From: an uncultured Marvinbryantia sp.
GTDB lineage: Bacteria > Bacillota > Clostridia > Lachnospirales > Lachnospiraceae
Reading direction: 5' to 3'
Assembly: GCF_905201705.1 (NCBI RefSeq)
Contig: NZ_CAJKOX010000022.1
Coordinates: 1-64,000, forward strand
DNA length: 64,000 bases
In this document: positions 31,784 to 41,350 of the stretch, one piece after another
Position numbering within the stretch: the stretch's first letter is position 1
Layout: every line of letters begins with the position of its first letter
Made by a program: the position numbers and the translations under genes
Notes under the pieces: model-generated
What the model was told of the DNA's origin: nothing
What the model saw: the letters and a program-made list of their open reading frames with translations, nothing else
Database searches by the model: none

Positions 31784-33490
31784 CTACTGTCTCCGCCTCT
31801 TCAGCCAGGTGTAAAGACCGGTAAGCAAAAATCCTGCCGGAATAATTCCGATCGTCACAATACTCCAGAAGCTTGCGCTTGCCGCCGGAACCGTCAGATA
31901 TTCTGTAGAAATGTTCTTGACCGGAATGGATACCGTCGTCTCATTTCCGCAGAGCCAGCTTACCGTATTTACAAACAGCCGGTAGTTGCCGCCGGATACC
32001 ATCTGATTTGCCGACTCATCCAGAAGTGAGGATGAGGTAAATACTGCAACGCGCGTCTCGGCAGTCTCCGTTTCGCCCTCAGAGCTACTCTCTTCCGCTT
32101 CGGTTTCCTCTGCCGATGTATCTTCCGCCGCAGTCACTTCTTCTGCCGCATCAGCTTCTTCCGCGCCAGTCTCCTCTGCCACATCAGCTTCTTCCGCACC
32201 AGTCTCTTCTTCCGTCGCACCAGCTTCTTCCGTACCAGCCTCTTCCTCTGCCGTATCGTCCGCGATCTGCAGCTCATCCAGCGCCGTGCCAAGGCTTACG
32301 TCGCCCGTATCCTCCGCCGCCTCCGCAAGCAGCTCTTCCGTCAGCTCCACCGTCTCCGATGCGATCGCGCCCACCGCAAACGGTCCGTCGATGTCTCCGC
32401 TCTCCTTTGCGTAGGTTTTCATGTTCTGCACATCCGTCTTCGAATACGCATTGTCTGATGTGGAGAGTACATTTGTGACAGTAAGCCCGTCGCGCAGGTC
32501 GTCCGAAACCGTCAATCCCTGCGCCGCGGCAAGCAGGACATAGCTGCCCGTCAGGTCCTCCGAAACCTCCGTGCTCTCAACCTCCGGCAGCAGATAGTAC
32601 GGCACCTGCACATAATGTCCGTTGTCGCTTTCCAGAACGACGCCCTCCGCCTTTTCCATCCCATAATATTCCAGAACAGACTCCAGATTCGGCATCTCCA
32701 CATCCGTATAATCGGTCACGATGACGGCGCGCCCGCCGGTCTTTAAATAATGAAACAGCTTCTGCGTCTCCGCGTCCGTGAGATCCTGCTGCGGCGATAA
32801 AATCATAACGGCATCCGCGTCCTCCGGCACGCGTTCTTCCGAGATCAGGTTCAGCTCCGCCGTCTCCACATTCTCCTTCTCGATCGAGCTTTGCAGAGAC
32901 GTGCCCACCGTCATCTCATTATGCCCGGTCAGCATATAGACCTTCGGCAGATTCCCCGAAGAAAGCGCGGCGATCGCGCTGGTGATCTGCCCCTCCGCGT
33001 CAAACCCGGTCGTTTCATAGGAGTAATACTCATAATCAAATTCGGACTCATACATGTCCTCATAGTTTATCACCCGGCTCTGTTCGCCGCACTCTATGAT
33101 AACACTGTTTTCCGTCAGCGACGCATCCGTGTACTGCTCGGTAAATTTCGGATAGCGCACCGGATCCTTTTCCACCAGCTTTATGTGACCTGATGCACCC
33201 GCATAGCGCTCCAGCAGGCGCGAGACGTTTGTATCGCGGTTACTATCCTGTACCACATAATAAATGGTGATATCCTCCGTAAGAGAATCCAGCAGCTCCT
33301 CGCTCTGCTCCGTCAGCACGGAAAGCTGCGCGCTTGTCAGATCAATCTGCGTATATTTCGATGGAAGCTCTGAGACGATCAGATTTACAACGACCGCTGC
33401 CGCGATGACCACCGCGGTGAGCGCCAGGCTGTAAGAGCCGTGCTTCGTCAGTCGTCTCTCTTTTTCCAGTTTGATTGCTTTTAATTTCAT
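31784..33490 (-). CDS. GldG-like extracytoplasmic ABC component
   Basis: A 568-residue protein with a helix near the N-terminus (about 20-42), a GldG/DUF7088-type extracellular domain (QIDLTSAQLSVLTEQSEELLDSL, ITIYYVVQDSN, KVYMLTGHNEMTVG, ADAVMILSPQQDLTDAE) and a C-terminal helix (about 538-560). Between residues about 405 and 475 is a low-complexity linker of E, A and T. Related proteins form an ABC exporter of unknown substrate; gliding-motility roles in Bacteroidetes do not transfer to Clostridia. GGAGGGG precedes ATG 33490, 12 nt after the permease stop. Confidence 0.82.
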   Translation of the reverse strand: MKLKAIKLEKERRLTKHGSYSLALTAVVIAAAVVVNLIVSELPSKYTQIDLTSAQLSVLTEQSEELLDSLTEDITIYYVVQDSNRDTNVSRLLERYAGASGHIKLVEKDPVRYPKFTEQYTDASLTENSVIIECGEQSRVINYEDMYESEFDYEYYSYETTGFDAEGQITSAIAALSSGNLPKVYMLTGHNEMTVGTSLQSSIEKENVETAELNLISEERVPEDADAVMILSPQQDLTDAETQKLFHYLKTGGRAVIVTDYTDVEMPNLESVLEYYGMEKAEGVVLESDNGHYVQVPYYLLPEVESTEVSEDLTGSYVLLAAAQGLTVSDDLRDGLTVTNVLSTSDNAYSKTDVQNMKTYAKESGDIDGPFAVGAIASETVELTEELLAEAAEDTGDVSLGTALDELQIADDTAEEEAGTEEAGATEEETGAEEADVAEETGAEEADAAEEVTAAEDTSAEETEAEESSSEGETETAETRVAVFTSSSLLDESANQMVSGGNYRLFVNTVSWLCGNETTVSIPVKNISTEYLTVPAASASFWSIVTIGIIPAGFLLTGLYTWLKRRRQ

Positions 33491-33502
33491 GAACTGCCCC
33501 TC

Positions 33503-34366
33503 CTAGCTCCAGCGTCTCTTCTGAATTGACTCAACCGTCAGAAACAGAAATACACCGATAATAGATAGATAATAAACGATTCCGGTCACGTCAAATATTC
33601 CGCTGGCAAATTCCGAAAAATGCCCGGAAATATCAAACACACTGAGAATATCCTGGAGGATTCCCTCAAACGCGGCGGAGTTTCCCATATACGTCACGAC
33701 CAGCGCCGCTTCGCCCAGAATCAGGAACGCGCCTGCGATCACTCTGTTCTTTGTCCAGTACTGGATCAAAAAGGCGACCCCTGCCGTCAGCACCACCAGC
33801 GCCAGGAAGGAGGACGACGCTGTATCCGGGAAAAATCCGGCGATGCCCTCCATCAGGTAGCAGACAAACAGCACCAGAAATGTCAGCACCGCCGCGATCA
33901 CCTGGCTCTCCGTAATGGAGGAAATGTAAAGTCCGATTGCAAGAAAGCTGCAGCCCATCAGCCAGAAGCCAAAGAGCGCCGCATACGTTTCCCCATAGGG
34001 AATACTGCCGAACTGCGACAGCACCAGCGGATAAAACGCCAGTGCAAGCACTACGATCAAAAAAATACATACCAGCGCCAGATATTTTCCGATTACGATC
34101 TCCGGTACGGAAACCGGCGACGTCAAAAGGAGCTGGTCTGTTTTCTGCCTGCGCTCCTCCGCAAGAATACGCATTGTCAGAATCGGCACCGCGATCAGAA
34201 ATACCACCAGAACAGCGCTTAAAGTGTAAGCGAATTTCGGATAAGCACCGTTTAAATGGTAGGCGGTAAAATAGATGCCGCTCACCACCAGCATAAACGC
34301 AATAAACACATAGCCAACCATTGAGGTCAGATAACCCTTTACTTCCTTTTTCAGTATCGCAATCAT
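33503..34366 (-). CDS. ABC-2 permease, GldF-like
   Basis: A 287-residue permease with about six helices. The N-terminus (AILKKEVKGYLTSMVGYVFI) and the segment RMLAEERRQKTDQLLLTSPV-like (here RILAEERRQKTDQLLLTSPV) are diagnostic of the GldF/NosY-like ABC-2 group. It starts inside the end of the ATPase gene (4-nt overlap). It works with the ATPase at 34363-35376 and the GldG-like protein after it. Confidence 0.87.
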   Translation of the reverse strand: MIAILKKEVKGYLTSMVGYVFIAFMLVVSGIYFTAYHLNGAYPKFAYTLSAVLVVFLIAVPILTMRILAEERRQKTDQLLLTSPVSVPEIVIGKYLALVCIFLIVVLALAFYPLVLSQFGSIPYGETYAALFGFWLMGCSFLAIGLYISSITESQVIAAVLTFLVLFVCYLMEGIAGFFPDTASSSFLALVVLTAGVAFLIQYWTKNRVIAGAFLILGEAALVVTYMGNSAAFEGILQDILSVFDISGHFSEFASGIFDVTGIVYYLSIIGVFLFLTVESIQKRRWS

Positions 34367-35376
34367 TCCTTCTTTGCTCCTTTCCCGGCAAACAGCCCGC
34401 GTTTTTTCTTGATATTCTCCGGTTTCTGCTCTGCCGCAGCGTCCGGATTTTCCGTGAGCTGCAGGAATACATCCTCCAGCGAGACACGCGTCTGCTGCAT
34501 ACGCAGCACCGGCATTTTCTGCTCTGCAAAGAGATAAAAAAGCTTTCTGCGAAGGTCGGTGCCGCCTGACATTTTCATCGTAATGTCACAGGCGCCGTCC
34601 TCGTCGGACGTTTTTATTTCGCAGGCATCAATCCGCTCCACGCCTGCAAGCGCCCGGCGGATATCGCTCTCCTTCGCCTCCACGGTCAGCTCCAGCGCCT
34701 CCGATCCCTTCATCAGATGCGCCAGATTGTCCGGCGTGTCGCTCGCCACCAGATTTCCGTGTGAGATAATCATGATATGATCGCAGATCGCGCTGATCTC
34801 CGAGAGAATATGAGAGCTTAAAATAACCGTATGTTTTTTTCCAAGTCCGCGGATCAGCTCGCGGATCTCGATGATCTGCTTCGGGTCAAGCCCCACCATC
34901 GGCTCGTCAAGAATGATGATCTCCGGATAGCCGAGCAGCGCCTGCGCCAGTCCCGTCCTCTGCCGGTAGCCCTTGGAAAGATTGCGGATCAGCCGCTTTT
35001 TCATCGCCGTGATATCCGTCATCTCCATGACGTCATAGATCATTTCCTCCCGCTCCTTTTTCGGAACCTTTTTCAGCCCGGCGGCAAAGCTTAAATATTC
35101 TTCTACCGTCATTTCCGGGTAGACCGGCGGTATTTCCGGCAGATAGCCGATGCATTTGCGTGCCGCCTCCGGCTCGTCAAGAATGTTGTGCCCGTTGATC
35201 AGCACCTCGCCCGTGCTGGGCGCGATATAACCGGTCAGAATGTTCATCGTCGTCGACTTTCCGGCGCCGTTCGGACCGAGAAATCCGTAGATCTGCCCCT
35301 GCTCCACGGTAAACGACAGGTTATCCACCGCTTTCGCACTCCCATACTGCTTTGTTAAATTCTTTACCTCTATCAA
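34363..35376 (-). CDS. ABC transporter ATPase, GldA/CcmA-like
   Basis: A 337-residue ATPase: Walker A GPNGAGKST, signature LSKGYRQRTG, Walker B IILDEPMVGLDP, switch His SSHILSEI; the C-terminal 110 residues form the GldA-like extension and end in a Lys-rich tail. The start is probably the TTG at 35376, giving the standard opening (M)IEVKNLTKQYG. GGAGG lies 8 nt before it. An in-frame ATG at 35391 is the first part of that same ribosome binding site, and one at 35412 lies farther out. First gene of a four-gene operon divergent from a two-component system. Confidence 0.87.
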   Translation of the reverse strand: MIEVKNLTKQYGSAKAVDNLSFTVEQGQIYGFLGPNGAGKSTTMNILTGYIAPSTGEVLINGHNILDEPEAARKCIGYLPEIPPVYPEMTVEEYLSFAAGLKKVPKKEREEMIYDVMEMTDITAMKKRLIRNLSKGYRQRTGLAQALLGYPEIIILDEPMVGLDPKQIIEIRELIRGLGKKHTVILSSHILSEISAICDHIMIISHGNLVASDTPDNLAHLMKGSEALELTVEAKESDIRRALAGVERIDACEIKTSDEDGACDITMKMSGGTDLRRKLFYLFAEQKMPVLRMQQTRVSLEDVFLQLTENPDAAAEQKPENIKKKRGLFAGKGAKKE

Positions 35377-35539
35377 AGCAAAAACCTCCATCCTTAAATT
35401 TGCGCGCGGCAATCCATTACCCTTCGCGCTTTTCGTTCCTATCTTAGACGCATTTCTTAAACTGAATTTAAACTTAACGGGCGGGATTTTGAAAATTGTG
35501 TGAAACTTCGGAAAAGTTAAACTTCGGTTTAGATTTCCA

Positions 35540-35548
35540 TGCTAAAAT
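35540..35548 (+). promoter_or_regulatory. Extended -10 promoter of the OmpR-type two-component operon
   Basis: TGCTAAAAT: TG at 35540-35541 and TAAAAT at 35543-35548. Two copies of AAACTTCGG lie just upstream (35503 and 35519, 16 bp apart) and could be a response-regulator box for autoregulation. Confidence 0.45.
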
Positions 35549-35625
35549 GTAAAAAATACCCGGATCGCCGCATAAAAAGTATGCCTTTGCGGTCTGATAA
35601 AACCAAATAAACGAGGTGACAGAAC

Positions 35626-36309
35626 ATGTTTCAATTACTGGTAGTAGATGACGACAAAAATATCCGCCGTTTTCTGTGCGCGGTGCTCTCAAACGCCGGA
35701 TACCGTCCCTTTGGCGCCGCCTGCGCAGAGGATGCCTTAAAAATTATGGAAGAAAAGAGGATCGATCTGATCGTCCTGGATGTGATGATGCCCGGCATGG
35801 ACGGTTACGAATTCACAAAGCTTCTGCGCGACTGCCGCAGCGACCTCCCGATCCTGATGCTCACGGCAAGGCAGCTCCCGGAGGACTTAAAGAAGGGCTT
35901 CCTCGCCGGAACCGACGACTACATGACAAAACCCGTCAACGAGGAGGAGCTTCTGCTGCGCATCGGGGCGCTGCTTCGCCGCGCACGGATCGCCTCCGAC
36001 CGTCAGCTTACGGTCGGCTCGACGACACTTAATTTTGATGCTCTCACAGTATCCTGCCAGGGGCAGGAGCAGCTTCTGCCGCAGAAGGAATTTTTTTTGC
36101 TCTACAAGCTGCTGTCCTTCCCCAATCACATTTTTACGCGCCTGCAGCTTATGGAGGAAATCTGGGGACCGTCCACACAGTCCACGGACGCTACTATCAG
36201 CGTCCACATTAACCGCCTGCGCAAGCGGTTTGAGCATTCCCCGGATTTTTCCATCGTCACGATCCGCGGGCTCGGCTACAAGGCACAGTTAAAGGAGGAT
36301 GCACAATGA
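35626..36309 (+). CDS. OmpR-family response regulator
   Basis: A 227-residue regulator: receiver with acidic pocket DDD at 8-10, Asp52 (LIVLDVMMPGMDG), Thr in MLTARQ and Lys in MTKPV; then a winged-helix Trans_reg_C domain (about 130-225, ending TIRGLGYKAQ). ATG 35626 follows GAGGTGACAGAAC. The kinase gene overlaps its last 4 nt. It is divergent from the Gld-like ABC operon, which makes that operon a plausible target, but nothing in the sequence proves it. Confidence 0.9.
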   Translation: MFQLLVVDDDKNIRRFLCAVLSNAGYRPFGAACAEDALKIMEEKRIDLIVLDVMMPGMDGYEFTKLLRDCRSDLPILMLTARQLPEDLKKGFLAGTDDYMTKPVNEEELLLRIGALLRRARIASDRQLTVGSTTLNFDALTVSCQGQEQLLPQKEFFLLYKLLSFPNHIFTRLQLMEEIWGPSTQSTDATISVHINRLRKRFEHSPDFSIVTIRGLGYKAQLKEDAQ

Positions 36310-37361
36310 AAAAGAAAACCGGCTTTATGACAAGTATGACGCTGGTCACCACAGGCATTGTATTTGTGCTGCTCACCGTCACGATGATCCTCAGCAATAC
36401 ACTCACCTTCTTTTTTATCCGCCAGGGCTGGATCACCTTCCATCCCGGCGAGCCGCCCGTCCCGATGCTTTTGCAGAATGCGTTTACCAGCATTGTGATC
36501 GGCACCGTGCTGACTTTTTTCGTGGTACATCTTCCCCTGCGTCCCATCCAGACGCTCACCCAGGCGATCCGGGAGGTGGCAAAGGGAAATTTCCAGACCA
36601 AAATCTATATCGAGCATCCGAAGGAATTCCGCGACCTGTCGAAATCCTTCAATCAAATGACGGACGAGCTTGCAGGCATCGAGCTGCTGCGCTCCGATTT
36701 CATCAACAATTTTTCCCACGAATTTAAATCGCCGATCGTCTCTATCTCCGGTTTCGCCCGGCTGATGAAGGGCGGAAACCTGACGGAGGAGGAAAAGCAG
36801 GAATATCTCGATATCATTATCTCGGAATCCGCACGGCTCTCTGAGCTTTCCACCAACGTGCTGAACCTCTCAAAAGTAGAAAGCATGACGCTGCTCTCAG
36901 ATTTCACGCATTACAATCTCAGCGAGCAGATCCGCCAGTGCGTCGTGCTGCTGGAGGCGAAGTGGACGCAGAAAAATATCACATTTCATTTAGAGGATAT
37001 GGAAGAATTGTTTCTGATCGGAAATGAAGCCCTGCTCACGCAGGTGTGGACGAACCTGATCGACAATGCTGTCAAATTTTCACCGGAAAACAGCGAAATT
37101 ATGATCTCGCTTGCGAGGGAAGGCTCCTCTGTGCGCGCCGTTATCCGCGATCAGGGCATCGGCATTGCATCAGAGAAACAGAAATATATTTTTGACAAAT
37201 TTTACCAGGCAGACACCTCCCACTCCGTCGCCGGAAACGGGCTTGGACTTTCGCTCGTCGCCCGGATTTTAGAGCTGCACCGCGGAAACATCACCGTAGA
37301 CAGTGCACCCGGCAGGGGCAGCGCCTTTACCGTAACGCTGCCGCTGTCGCAGTTTTCGTGA
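36306..37361 (+). CDS. Sensor histidine kinase with HAMP domain
   Basis: A 351-residue kinase. Helices at about 10-37 and 57-78 bracket a very short (about 20-residue) external loop, so it probably senses the membrane or a partner protein rather than a soluble ligand. A HAMP domain (about 78-130), the H-box INNFSHEFKSPI (His138), the N-box WTNLIDNAVKFS and the G boxes DQGIGI and GNGLGLSL follow. It partners the OmpR-type regulator upstream by ATGA overlap. The short-loop layout resembles intramembrane-sensing kinases. A strong hairpin at 37364 ends the operon. Confidence 0.9.
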   Translation: MKKKTGFMTSMTLVTTGIVFVLLTVTMILSNTLTFFFIRQGWITFHPGEPPVPMLLQNAFTSIVIGTVLTFFVVHLPLRPIQTLTQAIREVAKGNFQTKIYIEHPKEFRDLSKSFNQMTDELAGIELLRSDFINNFSHEFKSPIVSISGFARLMKGGNLTEEEKQEYLDIIISESARLSELSTNVLNLSKVESMTLLSDFTHYNLSEQIRQCVVLLEAKWTQKNITFHLEDMEELFLIGNEALLTQVWTNLIDNAVKFSPENSEIMISLAREGSSVRAVIRDQGIGIASEKQKYIFDKFYQADTSHSVAGNGLGLSLVARILELHRGNITVDSAPGRGSAFTVTLPLSQFS

Positions 37362-37363
37362 GA

Positions 37364-37393
37364 AACGGGACAGGCAGCCCTGCCTGTCCCGTT
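37364..37393 (+). terminator. Strong hairpin after the histidine kinase
   Basis: AACGGGACAGGCAG at 37364-37377 is perfectly complementary to 37380-37393 (14 bp). It starts 2 nt after the kinase stop and lies 10 nt before the converging recombinase stop. Confidence 0.75.
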
Positions 37394-37403
37394 ATCCCTT
37401 GTC

Positions 37404-39392
37404 TCAGACAGCATTTTTATTTTTTCGTTCTGTCCGGTAGTACCGCATCTTTCGACCATTTACTTTCCAGAGCTCATCCAAAAATTCCACCTTCCCATCT
37501 TCCGGGCACCTCCGATACCCTAAGAAGCTGCTCAATGTCCGGCTGTTGCCATAGCTCTTCAGCTGCACGCCAAAATTCGTTATATAGTCCACTTCATCTC
37601 CGCAAACCTTTCCATTCTGAATAAAGACAGCATAGATCCCCTTTTCAAATTTTATATAATCAGGCGCATTTGCGATGTGCTCCGGTGTGATCCGGATCTT
37701 CCCGCTGCTCACCGCACTGCGCATTCCTTTCTTTGCTCTGCCGTTCCATTCTCTGAAAAGCGTCCCCTGGGTATCCAGACCGTTAATTTTTATCGGCATC
37801 CCCGCCTGATTGCATTCCGGAAGCTCCCGCAGACATTCCAAAAACAGTGCATAATTTTTCTTCATAGCCGCCGTCTCTCCCTGCTCCGCTTCCAGCGCTG
37901 CTCTTTCCTGCCGATAGCATTCTAACCGGGAACGAAGCACTTCTGATCCCAGCATTCCCTGGCGCCCCTCATCCACAGACACCTTTATCTGCTCCAGATA
38001 TCGTTCTGTTTCCCGAATCTGCCCATCCAGAAGCGCTTTGCGATTCACAGAACCGCGTTTTATGCTCCCGCATCTTTCCACAATCTCACAGACACGCTCA
38101 AATTCTGCCGCAAGCCAGGAATCCTTTCCGTACATCTGATCGTCACGTTTCAGCCTGTAAAGCATTTCCATAAAGCTCTGTTCCAGCGCACATTCCAGAA
38201 TGCCTTTCGACGTACAATCATTCCCTGTCCTTCTGTGCGTGCAGCAAAATAACGGATACGCATAGACGTATCTTTCCGTCTGCTCTTCCTCATGAAAGCC
38301 TGCGCTGCGCTCATCGCGATATCCGTGTGCTGACGACGAGTACGTCATACGCCGTAAACTGCCGCCGCACACACCCTGCTCTGTCTGTACACCGCATCTC
38401 AGATTTGAAAACACCGTTTTTCCCGCACATCTCTGCCGGATGCTGTCTTCTGTTTTTTCGGAGTTCCTGCCCGCTCCAAGCATCCTCTGTACCTTTTCCC
38501 ATGTGGGCCGGTCAATAATCCCCTCATGATGATCCTTCACATAATATTTCGGCGCTTCCCCATGGTTTTTTACCGACCGATGCGTCAGAAAATCCCTGGT
38601 AACTGTCTTCTGCATTTCCAGATCACCCACATACTTTTCGTTCCGTAAAACATTCAGTACGGCTCCGGCTGTCCACAGCTTTCCGTTCACCGTACGCATT
38701 CCCGCCTCATTCGCCTGCTTTGCGGCAGCGTTCGCAGAATACCCGCTTACATACTGCTGAAAAAGGAAACGGACAACCTCCGCCTGCGCCGGATTTATCA
38801 CCCACGCTCCATCCGCTCCCTTATCATAGCCGAGCATCTGCTTCAGATTAATCTGCGGTTTGCCTTCCTGGAAATTTTTCTGAAAGGTCCAGCGGATATT
38901 TTCCGAAATAGACCGGGATTCGTCCTGCGCCAGCGCAGACAGGATCGTCAGGATCAACTCACCCGACGCGTCAAGCGTGTCAATGTTTTCTTTTTCAAAA
39001 TAGACGCCGACCGGCGGCTGAAATCGTCTTAATTCTCTCACGCAATTCAAGGTATCTACCGTATTGCGGGCAAACCTGGAGATTGATTTCGTCACAATAT
39101 AATCTATTTTTCCGGCAGCCGCATCCTCCATCATGCGGTTAAATTCCTTCCGATGAGCACGGCTGGTCCCTGAGATCGCCTCGTCCGCATAGATTCCCGC
39201 CAGCCGCCAGCCCTCCTTCCCATTAATATATCCGGTGTAGAAAGCTCTCTGATTGGCGTAGGAATTCTGCTGCTCCTCCGCATCGGTAGAAACCCGGCAG
39301 TAAGCGGCAACCCGCAGTTCTCTGGCTGTTTTTATCCGCACTATGTTCTTTACCGAGCACTTTGTAGCCGGGATCATCTCCACCTTCCTCAT
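37404..39392 (-). CDS. Large serine recombinase, second of a tandem pair
   Basis: A 662-residue recombinase. The N-terminal resolvase domain has the catalytic serine in YCRVSTD (about 32-38) and the arginine in SRFARN. A Recombinase domain (about 190-300) and a zinc-ribbon-like region with cysteines (FCCTHRRTGNDCTSKG) follow, then a coiled-coil-rich C-terminus. Family role: site-specific integration and excision of mobile elements, as in Tn4451 TnpX, phage integrases and staphylococcal Ccr. It overlaps the upstream recombinase by 4 nt (ATGA). It lies at the edge of an island, right beside the chromosomal kinase gene. Confidence 0.88.
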   Translation of the reverse strand: MRKVEMIPATKCSVKNIVRIKTARELRVAAYCRVSTDAEEQQNSYANQRAFYTGYINGKEGWRLAGIYADEAISGTSRAHRKEFNRMMEDAAAGKIDYIVTKSISRFARNTVDTLNCVRELRRFQPPVGVYFEKENIDTLDASGELILTILSALAQDESRSISENIRWTFQKNFQEGKPQINLKQMLGYDKGADGAWVINPAQAEVVRFLFQQYVSGYSANAAAKQANEAGMRTVNGKLWTAGAVLNVLRNEKYVGDLEMQKTVTRDFLTHRSVKNHGEAPKYYVKDHHEGIIDRPTWEKVQRMLGAGRNSEKTEDSIRQRCAGKTVFSNLRCGVQTEQGVCGGSLRRMTYSSSAHGYRDERSAGFHEEEQTERYVYAYPLFCCTHRRTGNDCTSKGILECALEQSFMEMLYRLKRDDQMYGKDSWLAAEFERVCEIVERCGSIKRGSVNRKALLDGQIRETERYLEQIKVSVDEGRQGMLGSEVLRSRLECYRQERAALEAEQGETAAMKKNYALFLECLRELPECNQAGMPIKINGLDTQGTLFREWNGRAKKGMRSAVSSGKIRITPEHIANAPDYIKFEKGIYAVFIQNGKVCGDEVDYITNFGVQLKSYGNSRTLSSFLGYRRCPEDGKVEFLDELWKVNGRKMRYYRTERKNKNAV

Positions 39393-41179
39393 ATAATTAT
39401 CCCACCTTCCTGCACATCTCCGTCTGTCAGCCGGGGATGTGTACGCCTGTGATCATCAACCTTCGTATGCAGCTCCACCTCTGTTCTTGTATCGTCAAAC
39501 CAGTGTACGGTGTAATGGAGGGCATCATGAACCACAACAGAAAGGACAAACGCACTCACATACCGGTCTGTCATCCCATTTAAAAACATAAAAAATCCGT
39601 CTTCTCCCGGCGGAAGCTCCTGCATCCATGCAATTGCTCGCTCCCTGTGCATATGAGCCGCCTCCAGTTCTTCCCAGTAGCCTTCCATATAAGAAAGCCG
39701 CTCTCTCCAGCTCTTTTCCCGTTCTCCGGCAAGTGCCGCCGCCTCGTCGTCCTTCTCTTTTTGGGCGTTTTTCATATCGGCAGATGCTTTTCGCATCTGC
39801 TGTCTGAGAAACTCCTTGTCCCGCTCTATGAAATCGACACGCTGCATACGCGACAGCCGTTCCAGCATCTGACCGACAAACTCCGTCATCCCGTCTGCAA
39901 AATCCAGCTTATGTTCCCCGCAGTTTTCGTAACTCCCGCTTAAAATGTCACCGCTTCCCACATCGTCCGGTATTGCCTGTGCGGTGAGCCGAAAACGCTC
40001 CAGAAGGGCTTTCCGAAACATCCGGACGATCTGTTCCTCATACACCTTTTCATTGCCGCAAAGCATTCTTCCATTATTTTTTACTGTGGACGGACAAAAC
40101 CAGATCGGGTGGTATTTTGTATTGCGGACATTGTAAAAGCGTCCGCAGTGCCCGCAAATCAGCCTGCCGGAAAGCGCATGTGGTTTTGCCGCCCTGCCTG
40201 ACACTCTTGTAATCGCTTCCATTTTTCGTTTTTCTTTCGCCCGTGCAAACAATTCGTGACTGATGATCGCCGGATGATGATCGTGTACAATATACTGTAC
40301 GATTTCTCCTTTATTCTCCCTCACCTTATGCGTCAGATAGTCCTCGGTATAGGTTTTCTGTATCAGCACGTCTCCGGTATAGCGCTCGTTTGCCAGAATA
40401 TCGCCGATCTGCTGGGAAGTCCAGCCCTCCTCGATTTCCCCCTTCAGCTGCCCCTTTGCCGCATGCTCCAGCCGTTTTTTCGTGTAGCAGCTCACCTTGC
40501 GCGGAATCTTTTGGAAATTGAGGCTTCTCGCCAGCTCCTTAAACGTCATTCCCTCTACATAATTCTGAAATATCCATCGAACCACCTCCGCTTCCTTCTC
40601 CACCGGCGCCACTGCCCGATAGCGATAACCGCTTTCTGTCGTAAGATATTCCCCGGTAAATCGATAACCGTAAATATCCTTGTTGCGCACCTCCCCTCTC
40701 GGAAATCGTTTCTGATTTCCCCAGTTTATATTAGCAGAAATCGAACGACTTTCTTCCTGCGCGATCGCAGCCAGCGCCGTCAGGAGAAAGCTCCCTGACA
40801 GATTGGCGGTATCTATCCCCTCCTTTTCAAAAAAGATCGTTGCCCCCGACTCCTTCAGCACCTTCATCGCCACCGTAAAATCCACCGTATTTCGCGCAAA
40901 CCTTGATATTGACTTCGTCACGATCCGATCGATCCTGCCCTCCCGGCAGTGCCGCAAAATTCGTGTAAAGCCCGTGCGTTTCTTCTGCGAAGTGCCTGAA
41001 ATGCCATAATCAGAATAGATTCCGGCAAACTCCCATGCTTCATTTCTGCTCAAAAGCTGCTGAAAATACCTCTCCTGCGTCTCATACGAATTTTCCTGAT
41101 CACTCTGCTCCGTCGAAACGCGGATGTACGCGGCAACCTTTAACCGCCGTACCGCGCCGTTTTTTTCCTCTCTTTGCAT
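39389..41179 (-). CDS. Large serine recombinase, first of a tandem pair
   Basis: A 596-residue recombinase with catalytic serine in YIRVSTEQ and arginine in SRFARN, a Recombinase domain (GYRFTGEYLTTESGY..., LARSLNFQKIPRK) and a zinc ribbon (LICGHCGRFYNV...). Its C-terminus has a coiled coil (about 440-510). ATG 41179 is preferred because GGGAG lies 8 nt upstream; the longer frame from 41296 reads into a terminator region. It differs strongly from its partner, so the pair resembles CcrA/CcrB-like heterologous pairs more than a recent duplication. It is probably translated together with the next gene. Confidence 0.88.
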   Translation of the reverse strand: MQREEKNGAVRRLKVAAYIRVSTEQSDQENSYETQERYFQQLLSRNEAWEFAGIYSDYGISGTSQKKRTGFTRILRHCREGRIDRIVTKSISRFARNTVDFTVAMKVLKESGATIFFEKEGIDTANLSGSFLLTALAAIAQEESRSISANINWGNQKRFPRGEVRNKDIYGYRFTGEYLTTESGYRYRAVAPVEKEAEVVRWIFQNYVEGMTFKELARSLNFQKIPRKVSCYTKKRLEHAAKGQLKGEIEEGWTSQQIGDILANERYTGDVLIQKTYTEDYLTHKVRENKGEIVQYIVHDHHPAIISHELFARAKEKRKMEAITRVSGRAAKPHALSGRLICGHCGRFYNVRNTKYHPIWFCPSTVKNNGRMLCGNEKVYEEQIVRMFRKALLERFRLTAQAIPDDVGSGDILSGSYENCGEHKLDFADGMTEFVGQMLERLSRMQRVDFIERDKEFLRQQMRKASADMKNAQKEKDDEAAALAGEREKSWRERLSYMEGYWEELEAAHMHRERAIAWMQELPPGEDGFFMFLNGMTDRYVSAFVLSVVVHDALHYTVHWFDDTRTEVELHTKVDDHRRTHPRLTDGDVQEGGIII

Positions 41180-41295
41180 GAATATACTCCCTTCCTCTTT
41201 TGTAAATTTTCCTGTCCTCCAGGATACCCGTATATTCGCGCATTTTGATGACAATTTCAAGACATTTTTAGCCCTGTAATGCTTTTGGGCAGGCA

Positions 41296-41347
41296 AAAAA
41301 TATCCTCTGCGGTCTCTCCTGTTTGGGAAACCGCAGAGGATATTTTT
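41296..41347 (-). terminator. Terminator of the VWA operon
   Basis: A perfect 18-bp stem (41296-41313 with 41330-41347) around a 16-nt loop, followed by a T-run on the minus strand. It starts 3 nt after the last stop of the VWA operon and precedes the recombinase operon. Confidence 0.9.
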
Positions 41348-41350
41348 CTC

